Shown here: piece by piece, positions 1-9,253 of the stretch | Layout of the letters: each line of letters starts with the position of its first letter | Numbering within the stretch: position 1 is the first letter of the stretch | Assembly (NCBI GenBank): GCA_017447815.1 | Contig: JAFSMS010000002.1 | Coordinates: 1 to 33,851, forward strand | Reading direction: 5' to 3' | DNA: 33,851 nt | DNA from: Bacteroidales bacterium | GTDB taxonomy: Bacteria; Bacteroidota; Bacteroidia; Bacteroidales; UBA932 | Notes under the pieces: generated by a model | The model's input: the letters and a program-made list of their open reading frames with translations, nothing else | Told to the model about the DNA's origin: nothing | Database searches by the model: none | Made by a program: the position numbers and the translations under genes

Positions 1-311
1 GTCCGGACAGTCCCGAACCCGATCTTGTCGAACAAGCGGCCGTAGATGAGGTCCGGCCCAACCAGCCTGAGCTGGTCCTGGCCGATGCCAGCCATCATGG
101 CATCATAGTCTGCTGCTCCGTCAGGGGCAAACAGGTCTTCACCAAACTCGTGCTCGTTTGCCCACTGCTTCGCTTTTTGCTCAAGTGATGCCAGCACCGC
201 CTCGTCACGGCTACTACCGAAGGACTTCTGGACACGGTATTTGCCATCAACCTTAGCGATGACTTGTATGGAACAGGTTCCGCTCTTGTTATGCTTCCGC
301 CGGACAAACAT
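1..311 (-). CDS. Transposase N-terminal fragment (IS1634/IS4-like), cut by window edge
   Basis: A minus-strand reading frame opens at the ATG at 311-309 and stays open to the window edge, giving 103 codons. The protein begins MFVRRKHNKSG and continues with a short beta-rich segment (SIQVIAKVDGKYRVQKSFG) and a GSSRDEAVLASLEQKAKQW stretch. I associate this N-terminal pattern with DDE transposases of the IS1634/IS4 group common in Bacteroidota. The catalytic domain lies outside the window, so completeness cannot be judged. The element sits tail-side of the fimbrial operon, pointing away from it. Its outer end must lie between 312 and the operon stop at 490, but I cannot define the terminal inverted repeat. 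The family is recalled from the N-terminal sequence only. Confidence 0.6.
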   Translation of the reverse strand, partial: MFVRRKHNKSGTCSIQVIAKVDGKYRVQKSFGSSRDEAVLASLEQKAKQWANEHEFGEDLFAPDGAADYDAMMAGIGQDQLRLVGPDLIYGRLFDKIGFGTVR

Positions 312-423
312 ACTACGAAGGTAGCGATTTGTCGCGGGACACCCAAATCGAAGTTTGAATCAGCCTCTCACGATGCTGTAAGGGCGGTTTTTGTCAGCGG
401 ACTGGAAAAGTGCGGAAAATAGG

Positions 424-457
424 AAACATGTCTAGACGATTCCGCCTAGACACATTT
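424..457 (-). terminator. Inverted repeat after the fimbrial operon (terminator or IS end)
   Basis: TGTCTAG (429-435) and CTAGACA (446-452) are perfect complements, extended inward by two more pairs and a G-U pair around a four-base loop, and outward by AAA/TTT. It lies about 35 nt past the DUF4906 stop. No strong T run follows on the minus strand, so termination is uncertain; it could instead belong to the end of the adjacent insertion sequence. The rest of 312-489 shows no gene. Confidence 0.35.
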
Positions 458-489
458 CGATAAGTTGCTCGTTTTTAATCCATTACACT

Positions 490-3400
490 TTACGGCAAAA
501 CTACATCCTTGACACAGCGTATTTTGCTGAAAGTGGCCGTTTTGCTTGCCATCAGAAGGTGCATGCCGCTCATACCCCAGCCCCACTTTCCTGACTCCTT
601 CACAAAGGTACCGTCGCCACCCATCGACCAATGAGTCCTGGACGGAGTTTCATCACTGTCATTGTTGGCTGATCCCAGATAGGCCGAATCACCGGTCGGC
701 GCGAGCATGGTCCACATCAGTGACATTTCCCTCACGTTTGGAAGCCTGTATCCTTCCGGGCACACGCTGAAATTGGCATCCAGATCCGGGAAGCTGTCAT
801 CGAGATACCTGTTCAGTGACTGGAACTGCTTGAGATTGTATGTCTTACCGTTGAACACATACGATTCTTTCCCGCTCAGATCAACAAGATTGATAGCAGG
901 GGCGGTCTCAAAACCGGCAGACAGACAGGCCATCTTGCTGCTTTCGTCATGGCCAATGAGTTCGTGGTCAACCGGTTCACGCAGAGAGGACGTATTGATC
1001 CTTGAGCAGTTGAAAGCGAAGAATGTCCGCTTATCATAATCCCCGGTATAAGGACTGGTTATGGTTCCGTCATCATTGAGGTGCTTGCGGACTACCGTAG
1101 CATAAGGGTCAGGTTCGGCATTGGGACTATCTGCCTCAGTGATATCTTTCCGCTGTCCACCTTCAACATAGTAGCCCAGGTTACGCACGCAGCGGGTACT
1201 GAATTTAGTAGTCTGGTCATTTCCGGAGTAATTCATATTACTGCCATTTACTCCTTCCTCCGCCCATACGATACGCGGATACTTGTTGCTGTTGTTCCAG
1301 TCAGCTTTTTCAGAAGGGGTGTAAACGTACCGGTTGCTGGCGATGATGTGCTGGCGCCACTTGTTCTTGTCACTGGCGGCCTGGTCGGATGCGCTTCTCT
1401 GATACAGGCGGGCATCGCCCTCAATGCTATATGAGCCCAAGAATACGCCAATCAGCTGGATGTCCGTGGCCATATACCAGCGAATCTCATCTGCGTCAAT
1501 GATCTCGTTGCCATTGTTGTCACGGTTGCGGGACAGGCAACTGTAACGCAAATAGTTATAATCGTCCAAAAGCGGAGGAGTTTCGTTGTTCGCGTTCAGG
1601 TTCAGGAATTTGTCCCAGCGCTCGCCAACCGCATTCTCCGTTCCGTCAGCATTCAAGACTCCCCACAGCTTCAGGCTGTTGAGGCGCCCGTTGGTAGTAC
1701 TGGTATTGCCGTTATCCTCAAAATCCTTGTTCCTCCAATAATCGGCACGCCCGGTCTCTTTCTCATCGTCGGTAAACTCCATTCCCCAGGCCGATGTGAA
1801 GTCGGCAGACTCCTGAATGGCATAAATGCTCTGGATCGAGCGCTGCTGGATGGTGAATGACGAGCCGATAAGGGTACTCTCCCCGTCGGCCGATGCACCG
1901 GAAGATGCAAGCAGGTGCATGCGCCTCATCGGCGAATTCACTATTCGCTTCCAAAGCGTGGGATCATACACGCCGGTAAGAGGGTTTTCTGTATAATAGT
2001 ACTCGCTGATGAAGGCAGTAACTGTAATCTTCGGCCCTCCTGTGCCACTGTCGTTGTCAAAGTCGCTATGGGGTTCGTAACCGGGATCATATTCCGGACT
2101 CGCCGGATCAAGCTTTGCCTGATCGGCATCATACTGGGTCTTTTGGGACTTCAGGTAATCCACCAGTTCATCCACATACATGGTGCGTCGCTTGTCCCCG
2201 GGAGGTATGATGTTACCGTCGATGTCCCTGAAGTCATAGTCGTGAGGAAGGTAACGGGCACGCCTGTCAGAGTAGTAAATGCCCCCGTCATCCATGGGAT
2301 TAACGAGGAATTCCACCCACTTGTAGTCGATATCCGTCATCTGGGCAGTTCCTGCATCCACATCTTTGCCACCCACTCCGGAGGGGTTGAAGGGCGTCTC
2401 CACATACCAGCTTATCTTGCTGGGATCCTGAATATAATCGGCATGGAAAGAAATAACATGGGTGCTGTAGTGGCAGTCACTGTTGAATACTTCCTCAAGA
2501 GCGACAACCACCTCGCCGGTGGCTCCGGGCTCATTCTCATGGAGAGGGTCCGGGCCGTCGTAGGCCTCAACTTCGGCCTTAATGTCATCAGCCCCGTTGA
2601 TGAAGATGTTGTAGATGTAGTTGTGATTGCGAAGGACATTGAAATCGGCCACGTCTGAACTGAAATCCCCGAGGTGGACTTCATACCTGACATTTGCATC
2701 AAGCGTGGCATCGGTATTGCCCCCTGCATCAACGCCCATCACAATCTTCCCCGAGAAAGTGAAGAAGGTCGCAAGAGGGTTGGTGTAAACGTAGTCTCCG
2801 TTCACAAAATGGCCTCCGGTATAAGTATAAGGGTCCGGCTTCTGGCGACGCTCCCTGTCGGCATAAGTGGTGATACCAGACGACGGGGCCTTACGGTTCT
2901 CCATCATGTAGAAGGAGAAAGAATGGATGGATACTTTGGTTACGCCATCGGCATAGAAGTCATTCGCCTGAGTCGTGAGTTTTTCACTCTCGAAATTGAG
3001 CTCCTCTGTGGAAAAAAACTCGGCCTCGGTGTCGGCTGCGTCTTCGTAGGGCTCAGTCCGCTCAAGCACATAGGCACAAGAAGGGACATTGACAACCTGC
3101 CAGGTGTAGGGGATAAAGTCGCGGATAGGCGCACCCTTTTTGATTCTCACATTTACGGTAACCTTGGAATAGAGGCGCTTCAGAAGGAGGGACTTGTGAC
3201 TGATATCGTCGAGATCTGAAGTGTCGCCCTGAATGCTCACATTTTCGGCCTCTCCCGTCATGAGGAAGAAACCCGAGTTGGCGGCAATTTCACTACGGAC
3301 CTGTGAGGCTACCAGGCCCTCAAGTTCGCCATAAGACTGAATGCTGGATAGAAGACCTGCCGAGACATCCAGGTCATTAGGGTTCATATTGGCGACTGCA

Positions 3401-3789
3401 ACTATGGTGCAGTCGCTCTTTTTCGAAGTCCTTATATGAAGGGTCCCGTTTGTAGCCGGATCAGTGTCGGATGACATATTGGTAACGGTCCAGTAGTTGG
3501 CCTCGGAATCAGCTCCAAGATTGGTGCCGTCGAAATAATGGCCGTAAATCTTCTTGCCGTCGCTGTCGAAGATCAGAAGGTAGATATTGAACACATTGCT
3601 CTCACGCGCAAGGCCCAATTGGGCTTTGGTGCCCACTGTAATCTCTGCTCCCTTGGGAGAGCCGAATGCGACGACGCAGTCCACCATTCCTTCAGAGCCG
3701 CCTTCCGGCAGCTCGCGCTCTCTAGTGCACCCGGCCGAAAGGAGCACCGCACTCAGGAGAATCAATATGTCGAGTATCTTTTTCTTCAT
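490..3789 (-). CDS. DUF4906-type fimbrial lipoprotein, 1099 aa
   Basis: This very large last gene of the fimbrial operon encodes an exported lipoprotein: a hydrophobic signal ends in LLSAGC with the lipid-accepting Cys at residue 21. The N-terminal half resembles fimbrial anchor/minor subunits (VFNIYLLIFDSDGKKI; later a DVADFNVLRNHNYIYNIFI strand typical of fimbrillin-fold domains). The C-terminal half has the DNNGNEIIDADEIRWY motif (from residue 757) and a CPEGYRLPNVREMSLMW block (from about 1010), both of which I associate with DUF4906 proteins in Bacteroidales fimbrial operons. A tip or anchoring role is inferred. The upstream stop is 8 nt away. I chose the ATG at 3789; an in-frame GTG at 3792 is possible. 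The 12-residue D-x-N-x-N motif matches a calcium loop. Confidence 0.75.
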   Translation of the reverse strand: MKKKILDILILLSAVLLSAGCTRERELPEGGSEGMVDCVVAFGSPKGAEITVGTKAQLGLARESNVFNIYLLIFDSDGKKIYGHYFDGTNLGADSEANYWTVTNMSSDTDPATNGTLHIRTSKKSDCTIVAVANMNPNDLDVSAGLLSSIQSYGELEGLVASQVRSEIAANSGFFLMTGEAENVSIQGDTSDLDDISHKSLLLKRLYSKVTVNVRIKKGAPIRDFIPYTWQVVNVPSCAYVLERTEPYEDAADTEAEFFSTEELNFESEKLTTQANDFYADGVTKVSIHSFSFYMMENRKAPSSGITTYADRERRQKPDPYTYTGGHFVNGDYVYTNPLATFFTFSGKIVMGVDAGGNTDATLDANVRYEVHLGDFSSDVADFNVLRNHNYIYNIFINGADDIKAEVEAYDGPDPLHENEPGATGEVVVALEEVFNSDCHYSTHVISFHADYIQDPSKISWYVETPFNPSGVGGKDVDAGTAQMTDIDYKWVEFLVNPMDDGGIYYSDRRARYLPHDYDFRDIDGNIIPPGDKRRTMYVDELVDYLKSQKTQYDADQAKLDPASPEYDPGYEPHSDFDNDSGTGGPKITVTAFISEYYYTENPLTGVYDPTLWKRIVNSPMRRMHLLASSGASADGESTLIGSSFTIQQRSIQSIYAIQESADFTSAWGMEFTDDEKETGRADYWRNKDFEDNGNTSTTNGRLNSLKLWGVLNADGTENAVGERWDKFLNLNANNETPPLLDDYNYLRYSCLSRNRDNNGNEIIDADEIRWYMATDIQLIGVFLGSYSIEGDARLYQRSASDQAASDKNKWRQHIIASNRYVYTPSEKADWNNSNKYPRIVWAEEGVNGSNMNYSGNDQTTKFSTRCVRNLGYYVEGGQRKDITEADSPNAEPDPYATVVRKHLNDDGTITSPYTGDYDKRTFFAFNCSRINTSSLREPVDHELIGHDESSKMACLSAGFETAPAINLVDLSGKESYVFNGKTYNLKQFQSLNRYLDDSFPDLDANFSVCPEGYRLPNVREMSLMWTMLAPTGDSAYLGSANNDSDETPSRTHWSMGGDGTFVKESGKWGWGMSGMHLLMASKTATFSKIRCVKDVVLP

Positions 3790-3797
3790 CACGGCAA

Positions 3798-5609
3798 TCA
3801 GTTAAAAGTGTGTTCTGAGGTTGTGGCCCCGGCATCGTCCCATGTGGAATTGTCAACTTTGAAGGTGATCTCTCCTTCCTGGTCTGAGTAATAAACGTTG
3901 AGCACCACGTTGATGTCTTCGTTACGGGACATATAGGTGAGCGGCACTTCCTTGTTGTTGTCCTTGAGCATCCTCTTCAGGAGTCCGCCTGCGCAATACT
4001 TGCCGAAAAGCATGAACTGATGGTCCTGGGTGCTGCTGCCCGCATTTTCCCAGATAAGTCTTGATTTCTTGGCCTTATCGGGATTGGATTCATTATATTG
4101 GCAGTCGGATTTCAGGTGCTGGCCCGTGGCGTCGTTGACAATGTTTACAAGCTGGCTGTCCTGTATATCGGCCGCGAAACGGTTGCCCGAAGTTTTGGTC
4201 CCCTGCTGTATCCTGACACCGGAAATGGAAGTGGCGCCGGAGCCGTCAATTGACAGTCCGTCAATTGTATAGAGGTTGCCATGCATTGTAATGGTACGGA
4301 AGTAGGCACTTCTTGCGCCGGTGTAATGGAAGGTGATGCCGGAACCGGTGTTTCCGGTGTCGCTGGTAAGGTAGCTGTCGTCAGAGTTGCCCGTCCAGCC
4401 GGCAAGGCCTGACTTGTTGTTGGCGGCCCCGGTGTATATGAAGTCCACGTAACTGTGCGAGGAATCTTCGTTGTAGATGGCCTGCGCCCTTGCGAAGAAC
4501 TTGTTGTAGGAGTCGTACCCGCAGCTCTCCCATGAAAGGCCGGAATCGCCGATGCCGTAATACAGCCTGCCGGAGCGGGTGGCGCTTCTGGGGTTGATAA
4601 CCAGCACATCCACTGATTCCCCGTCACTCATTCCGCTGAGCGTTGTATAATCGATGAGGCCGAAATCGCGTCCTCCAAGGGAGACCTCAAGTGGAGACAG
4701 GCTCTCTGACGAGCGGTCAAGCGACATCGTAGAGAATATCTTGTAGTTGTTCGGAGAGGCGTTCTCGTAAACCAGCGTCTGATAGACTACCGCTTCGCTT
4801 TCGGCAGCGACTGTTTTAGGAGAACCCGCCAAGATGGGGTACGGCGGCAGTTCCCGATAAGTCACGCCATCCGGCACAGCGGGGACACCGGAAGCATCAC
4901 GGTGGTCAATGAGATATGCCTTGTCAGGATTGAAGTGGCTGAACGAAAGGTCTTCCACCGTAACGGGAAAATGAGTATGGTTACGTACGGTAACCTTGAA
5001 ACGGACAACGGGGCGCAACAGGTCTATGAAAGCATCCACGACATTCAGTCCAATCGGCACACCACTGGCCCTGCCTGTGAGCAGCATGTAGGCCGATGGT
5101 GCGCCCGGCACATCGCTTCCTGCAGCGGTGAGGCTGGAAAGTTCGCGGTCGGCAAAACTCGAAAAGTCATCTCCGACGCTCAGAACCTTTTTCTGGGCCG
5201 ATATCAGCGCAGAGCCGTCCTGCCATACGGACGCATCGATGTTGGCATAGGCATAGATGTTGTAGGTACCTGGGAGGAGGTGGTCGAAATGGATTATATC
5301 CTCTGTAACGGAGGACGCGTCTACTGCATCCTGAATGTCACCGGTGCCGGGCACATAGGGAAATGCCTTATACACTATGCCGGCAACTTTGTGGCTGCTG
5401 TTTTCAAGAATGACAAGGACATTGTTGAACTGGGGGCTGTCGGCAAGGTCTTCGCCTTTAGTTTCAAGGCGCAAAGCGCTGCCGGAATCCAGCCTGAGGG
5501 TAATTCCGCCGAAACCTTCGGGCAATGGTTCCTGTGCCGGCTCCTTCGTGCAGGAGCAGACTGCCATCGTGGCGAGGGCCGCGGCTATTAACAATACCTT
5601 CCTTGTCAT
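3798..5609 (-). CDS. Fimbrial minor-subunit-like lipoprotein, 603 aa
   Basis: An exported lipoprotein with signal peptide and lipobox (AVCSC, Cys20). The N-terminal half resembles FimB/Mfa2-type subunits: a strand naming a short hydrophobic observable (NNVLVILENSSHKVAG), then HFDHLLPGTYNIYAYAN, the usual 'LPGTYxxYAyAN' pattern of these domains, then LLRPVVRFKVTVRNHT. The C-terminal 230 residues form another beta-rich domain ending in EGEITFKVDNSTWDD, like the last strands of fimbrillins. The start ATG overlaps the previous stop by 4 nt (ATGA), so translation is probably coupled. An accessory or anchor position in the pilus is inferred from order and fold. I cannot assign a named subunit. Confidence 0.65.
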   Translation of the reverse strand: MTRKVLLIAAALATMAVCSCTKEPAQEPLPEGFGGITLRLDSGSALRLETKGEDLADSPQFNNVLVILENSSHKVAGIVYKAFPYVPGTGDIQDAVDASSVTEDIIHFDHLLPGTYNIYAYANIDASVWQDGSALISAQKKVLSVGDDFSSFADRELSSLTAAGSDVPGAPSAYMLLTGRASGVPIGLNVVDAFIDLLRPVVRFKVTVRNHTHFPVTVEDLSFSHFNPDKAYLIDHRDASGVPAVPDGVTYRELPPYPILAGSPKTVAAESEAVVYQTLVYENASPNNYKIFSTMSLDRSSESLSPLEVSLGGRDFGLIDYTTLSGMSDGESVDVLVINPRSATRSGRLYYGIGDSGLSWESCGYDSYNKFFARAQAIYNEDSSHSYVDFIYTGAANNKSGLAGWTGNSDDSYLTSDTGNTGSGITFHYTGARSAYFRTITMHGNLYTIDGLSIDGSGATSISGVRIQQGTKTSGNRFAADIQDSQLVNIVNDATGQHLKSDCQYNESNPDKAKKSRLIWENAGSSTQDHQFMLFGKYCAGGLLKRMLKDNNKEVPLTYMSRNEDINVVLNVYYSDQEGEITFKVDNSTWDDAGATTSEHTFN

Positions 5610-6658
5610 CCTTCAAAGTTGATATCGTCGGTATTGACCTGCACTTCATCCCATCGAGTGGTCTTTACCGTAAGATTGAGGCCGCTGTGAGAGAGCGTGA
5701 TGTAGTAATTGTAGACACAGTTCGGAATCCAGCTGTCCGCTCCGGGTATCCCGTCACGGTCAGTGATACTCAGCACCGTCTCAACAGGGTCTTCGTTATT
5801 ATAAACGATTGAGAAACGGATGGAAGTCTTTGCATTCAGCGTCTGCGGAATCATATAGTACCATCCCATCTGCAAATATCTCTCAGGATCGTCTGCATCG
5901 GCCGGGTGAGGGATTGCAATACGGTCTCCGGCAGATTCTGCCGTCCAAGTCGCAAGGGTAGAAGGAGCACCGCTTGTCCAATTGGACGGGGAAATGGGGT
6001 CCTCCGCGATACCTGCCGTATTTAGGCGGGTAAGAACCTTGAACGTCCCGGAAGCATTCAGGCTTTCAAGCCGGAAATCGGTGAGCGCATAATTGTCTGA
6101 CGGGGAATCGGACGCCTTGCCGAACAGGATACGCACGGCCGCTGTGGTGTGCTTGAACTCAAGCGGAACGGGGTCTGTATTGACCGCCGCGTTCCTGTAT
6201 GCCCTTGCAACCATCAGGTCGACGTTGGACCCGGCCAGGTAACGCACGTTCAGATAGTAGGTGTTGTCTATCGAGATATTGTCGCCGGAGTAAGGGAATA
6301 CACCGGTAAAATAGTAGTGGCCGCTGTCTTCCCAGTACTCTACTGGATTGTAGTTCCACACACTGCTCAGAGGATTTGCCGGAGTGGACGGATCCGGCAC
6401 GGCATCGCATTGCAGGACGCGGTTGTTGATAATCTGCCTGGACTCCGGTTCTTCCACCCTGGTGCAGAAGATACTGGCCTGGTTTCCAACCGTCAGAAGG
6501 ATGCTTGGATCGTCAGGCTTGAGTGCCTTGGTCTGCGTTGAAACTCCCGCAGAAAAGGCTATAGGCTTTGGCCCCTCAGGCGCAGTCTTCTCCTTCCTGC
6601 AGCCGTAAAGCAGCGCAGGAATCAGGCAAAAGCCAAATATGAAGCGACTCAGTTTCAT
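5606..6658 (-). CDS. Fimbrillin family lipoprotein (Mfa-like), 350 aa
   Basis: The start was set at the ATG at 6658, which gives a clean lipoprotein signal (FCLIPALLYGC, Cys20) one base after the previous stop; a longer frame from 6688 would overlap the previous gene and bury the signal. The mature part shows the fimbrillin (Mfa-like) layout: PIAFSAGVSTQTKA near the N-terminus, VWNYNPVEYWEDSGHYYFTGVFPYS (the WxYxPVxYW block), VDLMVARAY, PLEFKHTTAAVRILFG, and a C-terminal VYNYYITLSHSGLNLTVKTTRWDEV. This is a pilus structural subunit of the type V family, lipid-anchored during export and probably assembled by strand exchange after proteolytic activation, as known for FimA/Mfa1. Its role within the pilus is unknown. 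Confidence 0.8.
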   Translation of the reverse strand: MKLSRFIFGFCLIPALLYGCRKEKTAPEGPKPIAFSAGVSTQTKALKPDDPSILLTVGNQASIFCTRVEEPESRQIINNRVLQCDAVPDPSTPANPLSSVWNYNPVEYWEDSGHYYFTGVFPYSGDNISIDNTYYLNVRYLAGSNVDLMVARAYRNAAVNTDPVPLEFKHTTAAVRILFGKASDSPSDNYALTDFRLESLNASGTFKVLTRLNTAGIAEDPISPSNWTSGAPSTLATWTAESAGDRIAIPHPADADDPERYLQMGWYYMIPQTLNAKTSIRFSIVYNNEDPVETVLSITDRDGIPGADSWIPNCVYNYYITLSHSGLNLTVKTTRWDEVQVNTDDINFEG

Positions 6659-6659
6659 C

Positions 6660-7751
6660 CTAATCAGTAATGTGGTAATTATAGGCATCGCCCCAATCAG
6701 ACCAGCTCACAGTAAACTCAATAGGGTCATCGGGAGAGATGGTGATATTGAGTGTGTAGTGGGAATTCTTGTGCCAGGCAGCCCCGGCCTCTTCAAATAC
6801 TTGAGAAAGCAGGACTTCGCGCGTGGTGGAACGTTCGTGCAGGATACCCTCATACGAAACGCTGAACTCCACGTGGAGCCTTGCCGATGCATCTGCCAGA
6901 CTCTGGGGTAGCGGCAACACTGCAGGAAGTGCATGATTTTTCGATGTGAGGACGATTGGATCGTCTTCCCAGACACTCAGTTTCTGCCTCTGACCGCTCC
7001 AGTTCGCCCAGTCCCAGGTTTCAAATGAAGCGTCCCAACTTATGATACCGGTGTGATAGATACCGTTAAAACTGACATTCTTCAAGGTGACCGTATACTT
7101 TGAAGTGGGATCCTTTTTTTTCACATTCACGTCCACCTTGGACAGGGCATGGCTAAATGGCAATACCACAACACCGGAGTTGATTTCATAGGTCTGGTCC
7201 TTGACCAGGTCGGAGACCATCAGGTCCACCTGCGAGTCGCCGGCGGTGGTGCTTTGGGTGAAGGCGATGTCGGGAAGGCCCGTGGAGGTGTTGTCGTAAG
7301 AAACTCCGTCGGATTTTACCAGCTTCAGCGTCACGCCGTCAGGCAGGCTTCCGTTGTGCGGATGGTATCCCCAGAAACTCAGGAGGTCTGTACCCGTGCT
7401 CAAGGAAGGACCGGTTTCGTTGGGCCAGTATTTGACAGGGCTGTATTCCCAGGCCAATGTGGTGGCGTTGTAGGTCATGAGCTGGTTGTACATGTAGTTC
7501 GGGACATTGGGGGTGTCGGGGTCTTCCCAAGTACTGTTGTCATGATAAAAGCCGAAAACACCGATCTTGTCGCCATTGGCAAAGGAGACGCCCACAGGGG
7601 CTTTGGTAGCAGGCTCCTGCACACGGGTAGCAATCTGCACGGGGGTCTGCAGGGGGATCCACTCATCGTCCTTGTGTTCCCCGCAGGCTCCCGGCAGCAG
7701 CAGCGCCGCTGCCGCCACGAAGCATCTTCCGTATGTTTTCAGCTTAGGCAT
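6660..7751 (-). CDS. Fimbrillin family lipoprotein (Mfa-like), 363 aa
   Basis: The start was set at the ATG at 7751, 4 nt after the upstream stop, which gives signal plus lipobox (LLPGAC, Cys23). The N-terminus of the longer frame is only overlap with the upstream gene. Conserved fimbrillin blocks are present in order: GDKIGVFGFYHDNSTW, PNYMYNQLMTYNATTLAWEYSPVKYWPN, DLLSFWGYHPHN, DLMVSDLVKD, VLPFSHALSKVDVNVK and a closing HYTLNITISPDDPIEFTVSWSDW. The WEYSPVKYWPN and FSHALSKV blocks are the family's most recognisable features. A run of eight A residues (minus strand; T at 7114-7121) encodes the three-lysine stretch after DVNV and would be prone to slippage. It is one of four consecutive fimbrillins in the operon. 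Confidence 0.85.
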   Translation of the reverse strand: MPKLKTYGRCFVAAAALLLPGACGEHKDDEWIPLQTPVQIATRVQEPATKAPVGVSFANGDKIGVFGFYHDNSTWEDPDTPNVPNYMYNQLMTYNATTLAWEYSPVKYWPNETGPSLSTGTDLLSFWGYHPHNGSLPDGVTLKLVKSDGVSYDNTSTGLPDIAFTQSTTAGDSQVDLMVSDLVKDQTYEINSGVVVLPFSHALSKVDVNVKKKDPTSKYTVTLKNVSFNGIYHTGIISWDASFETWDWANWSGQRQKLSVWEDDPIVLTSKNHALPAVLPLPQSLADASARLHVEFSVSYEGILHERSTTREVLLSQVFEEAGAAWHKNSHYTLNITISPDDPIEFTVSWSDWGDAYNYHITD

Positions 7752-7755
7752 GTTC

Positions 7756-9237
7756 TTACAGGTTGGCAGGCAGCCACAACTCCTTCTCGGTGCCGGTGAG
7801 TTCGCCGTCATCAATGACGCCGTTGCCATTGGTATCCGTCCAGTTGCCGGGTGTCCAGTCCTCTACGGTAGCCGAGAACTTGACGTCGTTCAGGCCCAGG
7901 ATGATGCAGAGGTTGTACTTCTTGTTTTCCTCGATGGTGGGGAAAAGGACGCGGCCGAAGACGGTCTGGGGAACCTCGGTGTAGGTGGAGTTGGCCACCG
8001 TTGCGCTGCGGGCGGGCAGTTTGGCATCGTACGTGCGCACGGTATAAGTGATGGTCACATCCACCACCGGGGCGGTGCCGGGCAGCAGGATGATGGGATT
8101 GCTTTCGTCGGCATACACATTGCGGGGCTGCTTGATGACACCGGTCTTGATTTGGGAGAAATCGGTCACGCCGGGCACTTCCTTCAGGTAGTCGGCCAGT
8201 TCGCTGGCACCGGCAGCGATGTCGGAGGCATCGGCCGATACTACCTGCTTGAACTTGACGGGCTGCGCGGCAGCGTCAAGCGTGAAGATGCCGGAGTAAA
8301 GGTCCAGTTTGCCGGTCTGCGGGGCGGTTGCATAGACCACGTTGTTATCGTTGGCGTCAACGACGGGGGTTCCTACGGGGTCCTCCTCCGGAGCGCTCTC
8401 TACGACAATTTTGGATACGGTAATCTTGGTGCCGGTGTCGGAGCCGAATTCACCGGGGGTTCCTGTGATATATGCATTGGTGGGGTCCGCGGTGGGGCTG
8501 GCTTTGATGATAAGGCCGTTGGCCTTGTAGCCGCTGGCCGTAGGGTCGGTGATGCCTTCCTGCGATCCGCCCAGTTTGGAGAGCATGTGCCGGAACACGA
8601 AGTGCACGGTGCCGTCGGTCCGGGTGAGGTCTTTGTTCACGGTATAGCTGGTGGTGGCCGGGGTGCCGGGGATGACAGTTTTGGTCTTGTAGCCCCACAT
8701 GAGGTCCACGTTGGGGCCTGCAGGGTCAAAGGCGTAGCGCACCAGATTGTGCTTGACGGTGATGGGGTCTCCGGTGGTGGGATCGGTGCCTACGACCGCC
8801 TGGGTATCAAAACCGGTGATGCCGGTGGTTTCGCCGGCAGCGGGGGTGCAATGGGGGGCGTAGGCGAAGAAACTCACGTGCTGGTCGTCGGCCGATTTGC
8901 CTCCGGTAGGGTTGGGCCAGTAGCGGATGGGGCTGTAGGTCCAGGCGGTGGCTGTTTCGCTATAGGCTACTTTCTCGTTGTTCATGAAGAGGTTGTCGGC
9001 GCCTCCGAAGGCGTCGAAGTCGTCGGTACCGGTGTAGGTGGCGAATACGCCGAAGCCGTGCTCTTTGAGGGCAGGCAGGTTCATGTCGTCGGTGACGCCG
9101 GCTTTGGTGATTACATTGCCGCTATACCCGCCGAAGGAGATGGGGTCGCCGGCCATGGGGGCAACACCTACTGTCTGTGTCTTTGTGCAGCCGGCAACCA
9201 TTGCCACAATCGCTGCGAGGAGGAGTGTTTTTTTCAT
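7756..9237 (-). CDS. Fimbrillin family lipoprotein with EF-hand-like loop, 493 aa
   Basis: Lipoprotein signal MKKTLLLAAIVAMVAGC (Cys17), then the fimbrillin signature series: PISFGGYSGNVITKA, HGFGVFATYTG, NLFMNNEKV, AWTYSPIRYWPNPTGGKSADDQHVSFFAYAP, VDLMWGYKTK, VHFVFRHMLSKLGG, and near the end KKYNLCIILGLNDVKFSATVEDW. The first blocks closely mirror the fimbrillin at 9875-11179, so the two are probably paralogues. An unusual feature is DTNGNGVIDDGE (residues 468-479), a full 12-residue EF-hand/dockerin-type calcium loop placed between the last core tryptophans and the C-terminal LWLPANL strand. This is a structural pilus subunit by family. The gene follows the AT-rich small gene by 16 nt and is followed at 4 nt by the next fimbrillin. 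Confidence 0.85.
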   Translation of the reverse strand: MKKTLLLAAIVAMVAGCTKTQTVGVAPMAGDPISFGGYSGNVITKAGVTDDMNLPALKEHGFGVFATYTGTDDFDAFGGADNLFMNNEKVAYSETATAWTYSPIRYWPNPTGGKSADDQHVSFFAYAPHCTPAAGETTGITGFDTQAVVGTDPTTGDPITVKHNLVRYAFDPAGPNVDLMWGYKTKTVIPGTPATTSYTVNKDLTRTDGTVHFVFRHMLSKLGGSQEGITDPTASGYKANGLIIKASPTADPTNAYITGTPGEFGSDTGTKITVSKIVVESAPEEDPVGTPVVDANDNNVVYATAPQTGKLDLYSGIFTLDAAAQPVKFKQVVSADASDIAAGASELADYLKEVPGVTDFSQIKTGVIKQPRNVYADESNPIILLPGTAPVVDVTITYTVRTYDAKLPARSATVANSTYTEVPQTVFGRVLFPTIEENKKYNLCIILGLNDVKFSATVEDWTPGNWTDTNGNGVIDDGELTGTEKELWLPANL

Positions 9238-9253
9238 TACTATATTTTAGGAT

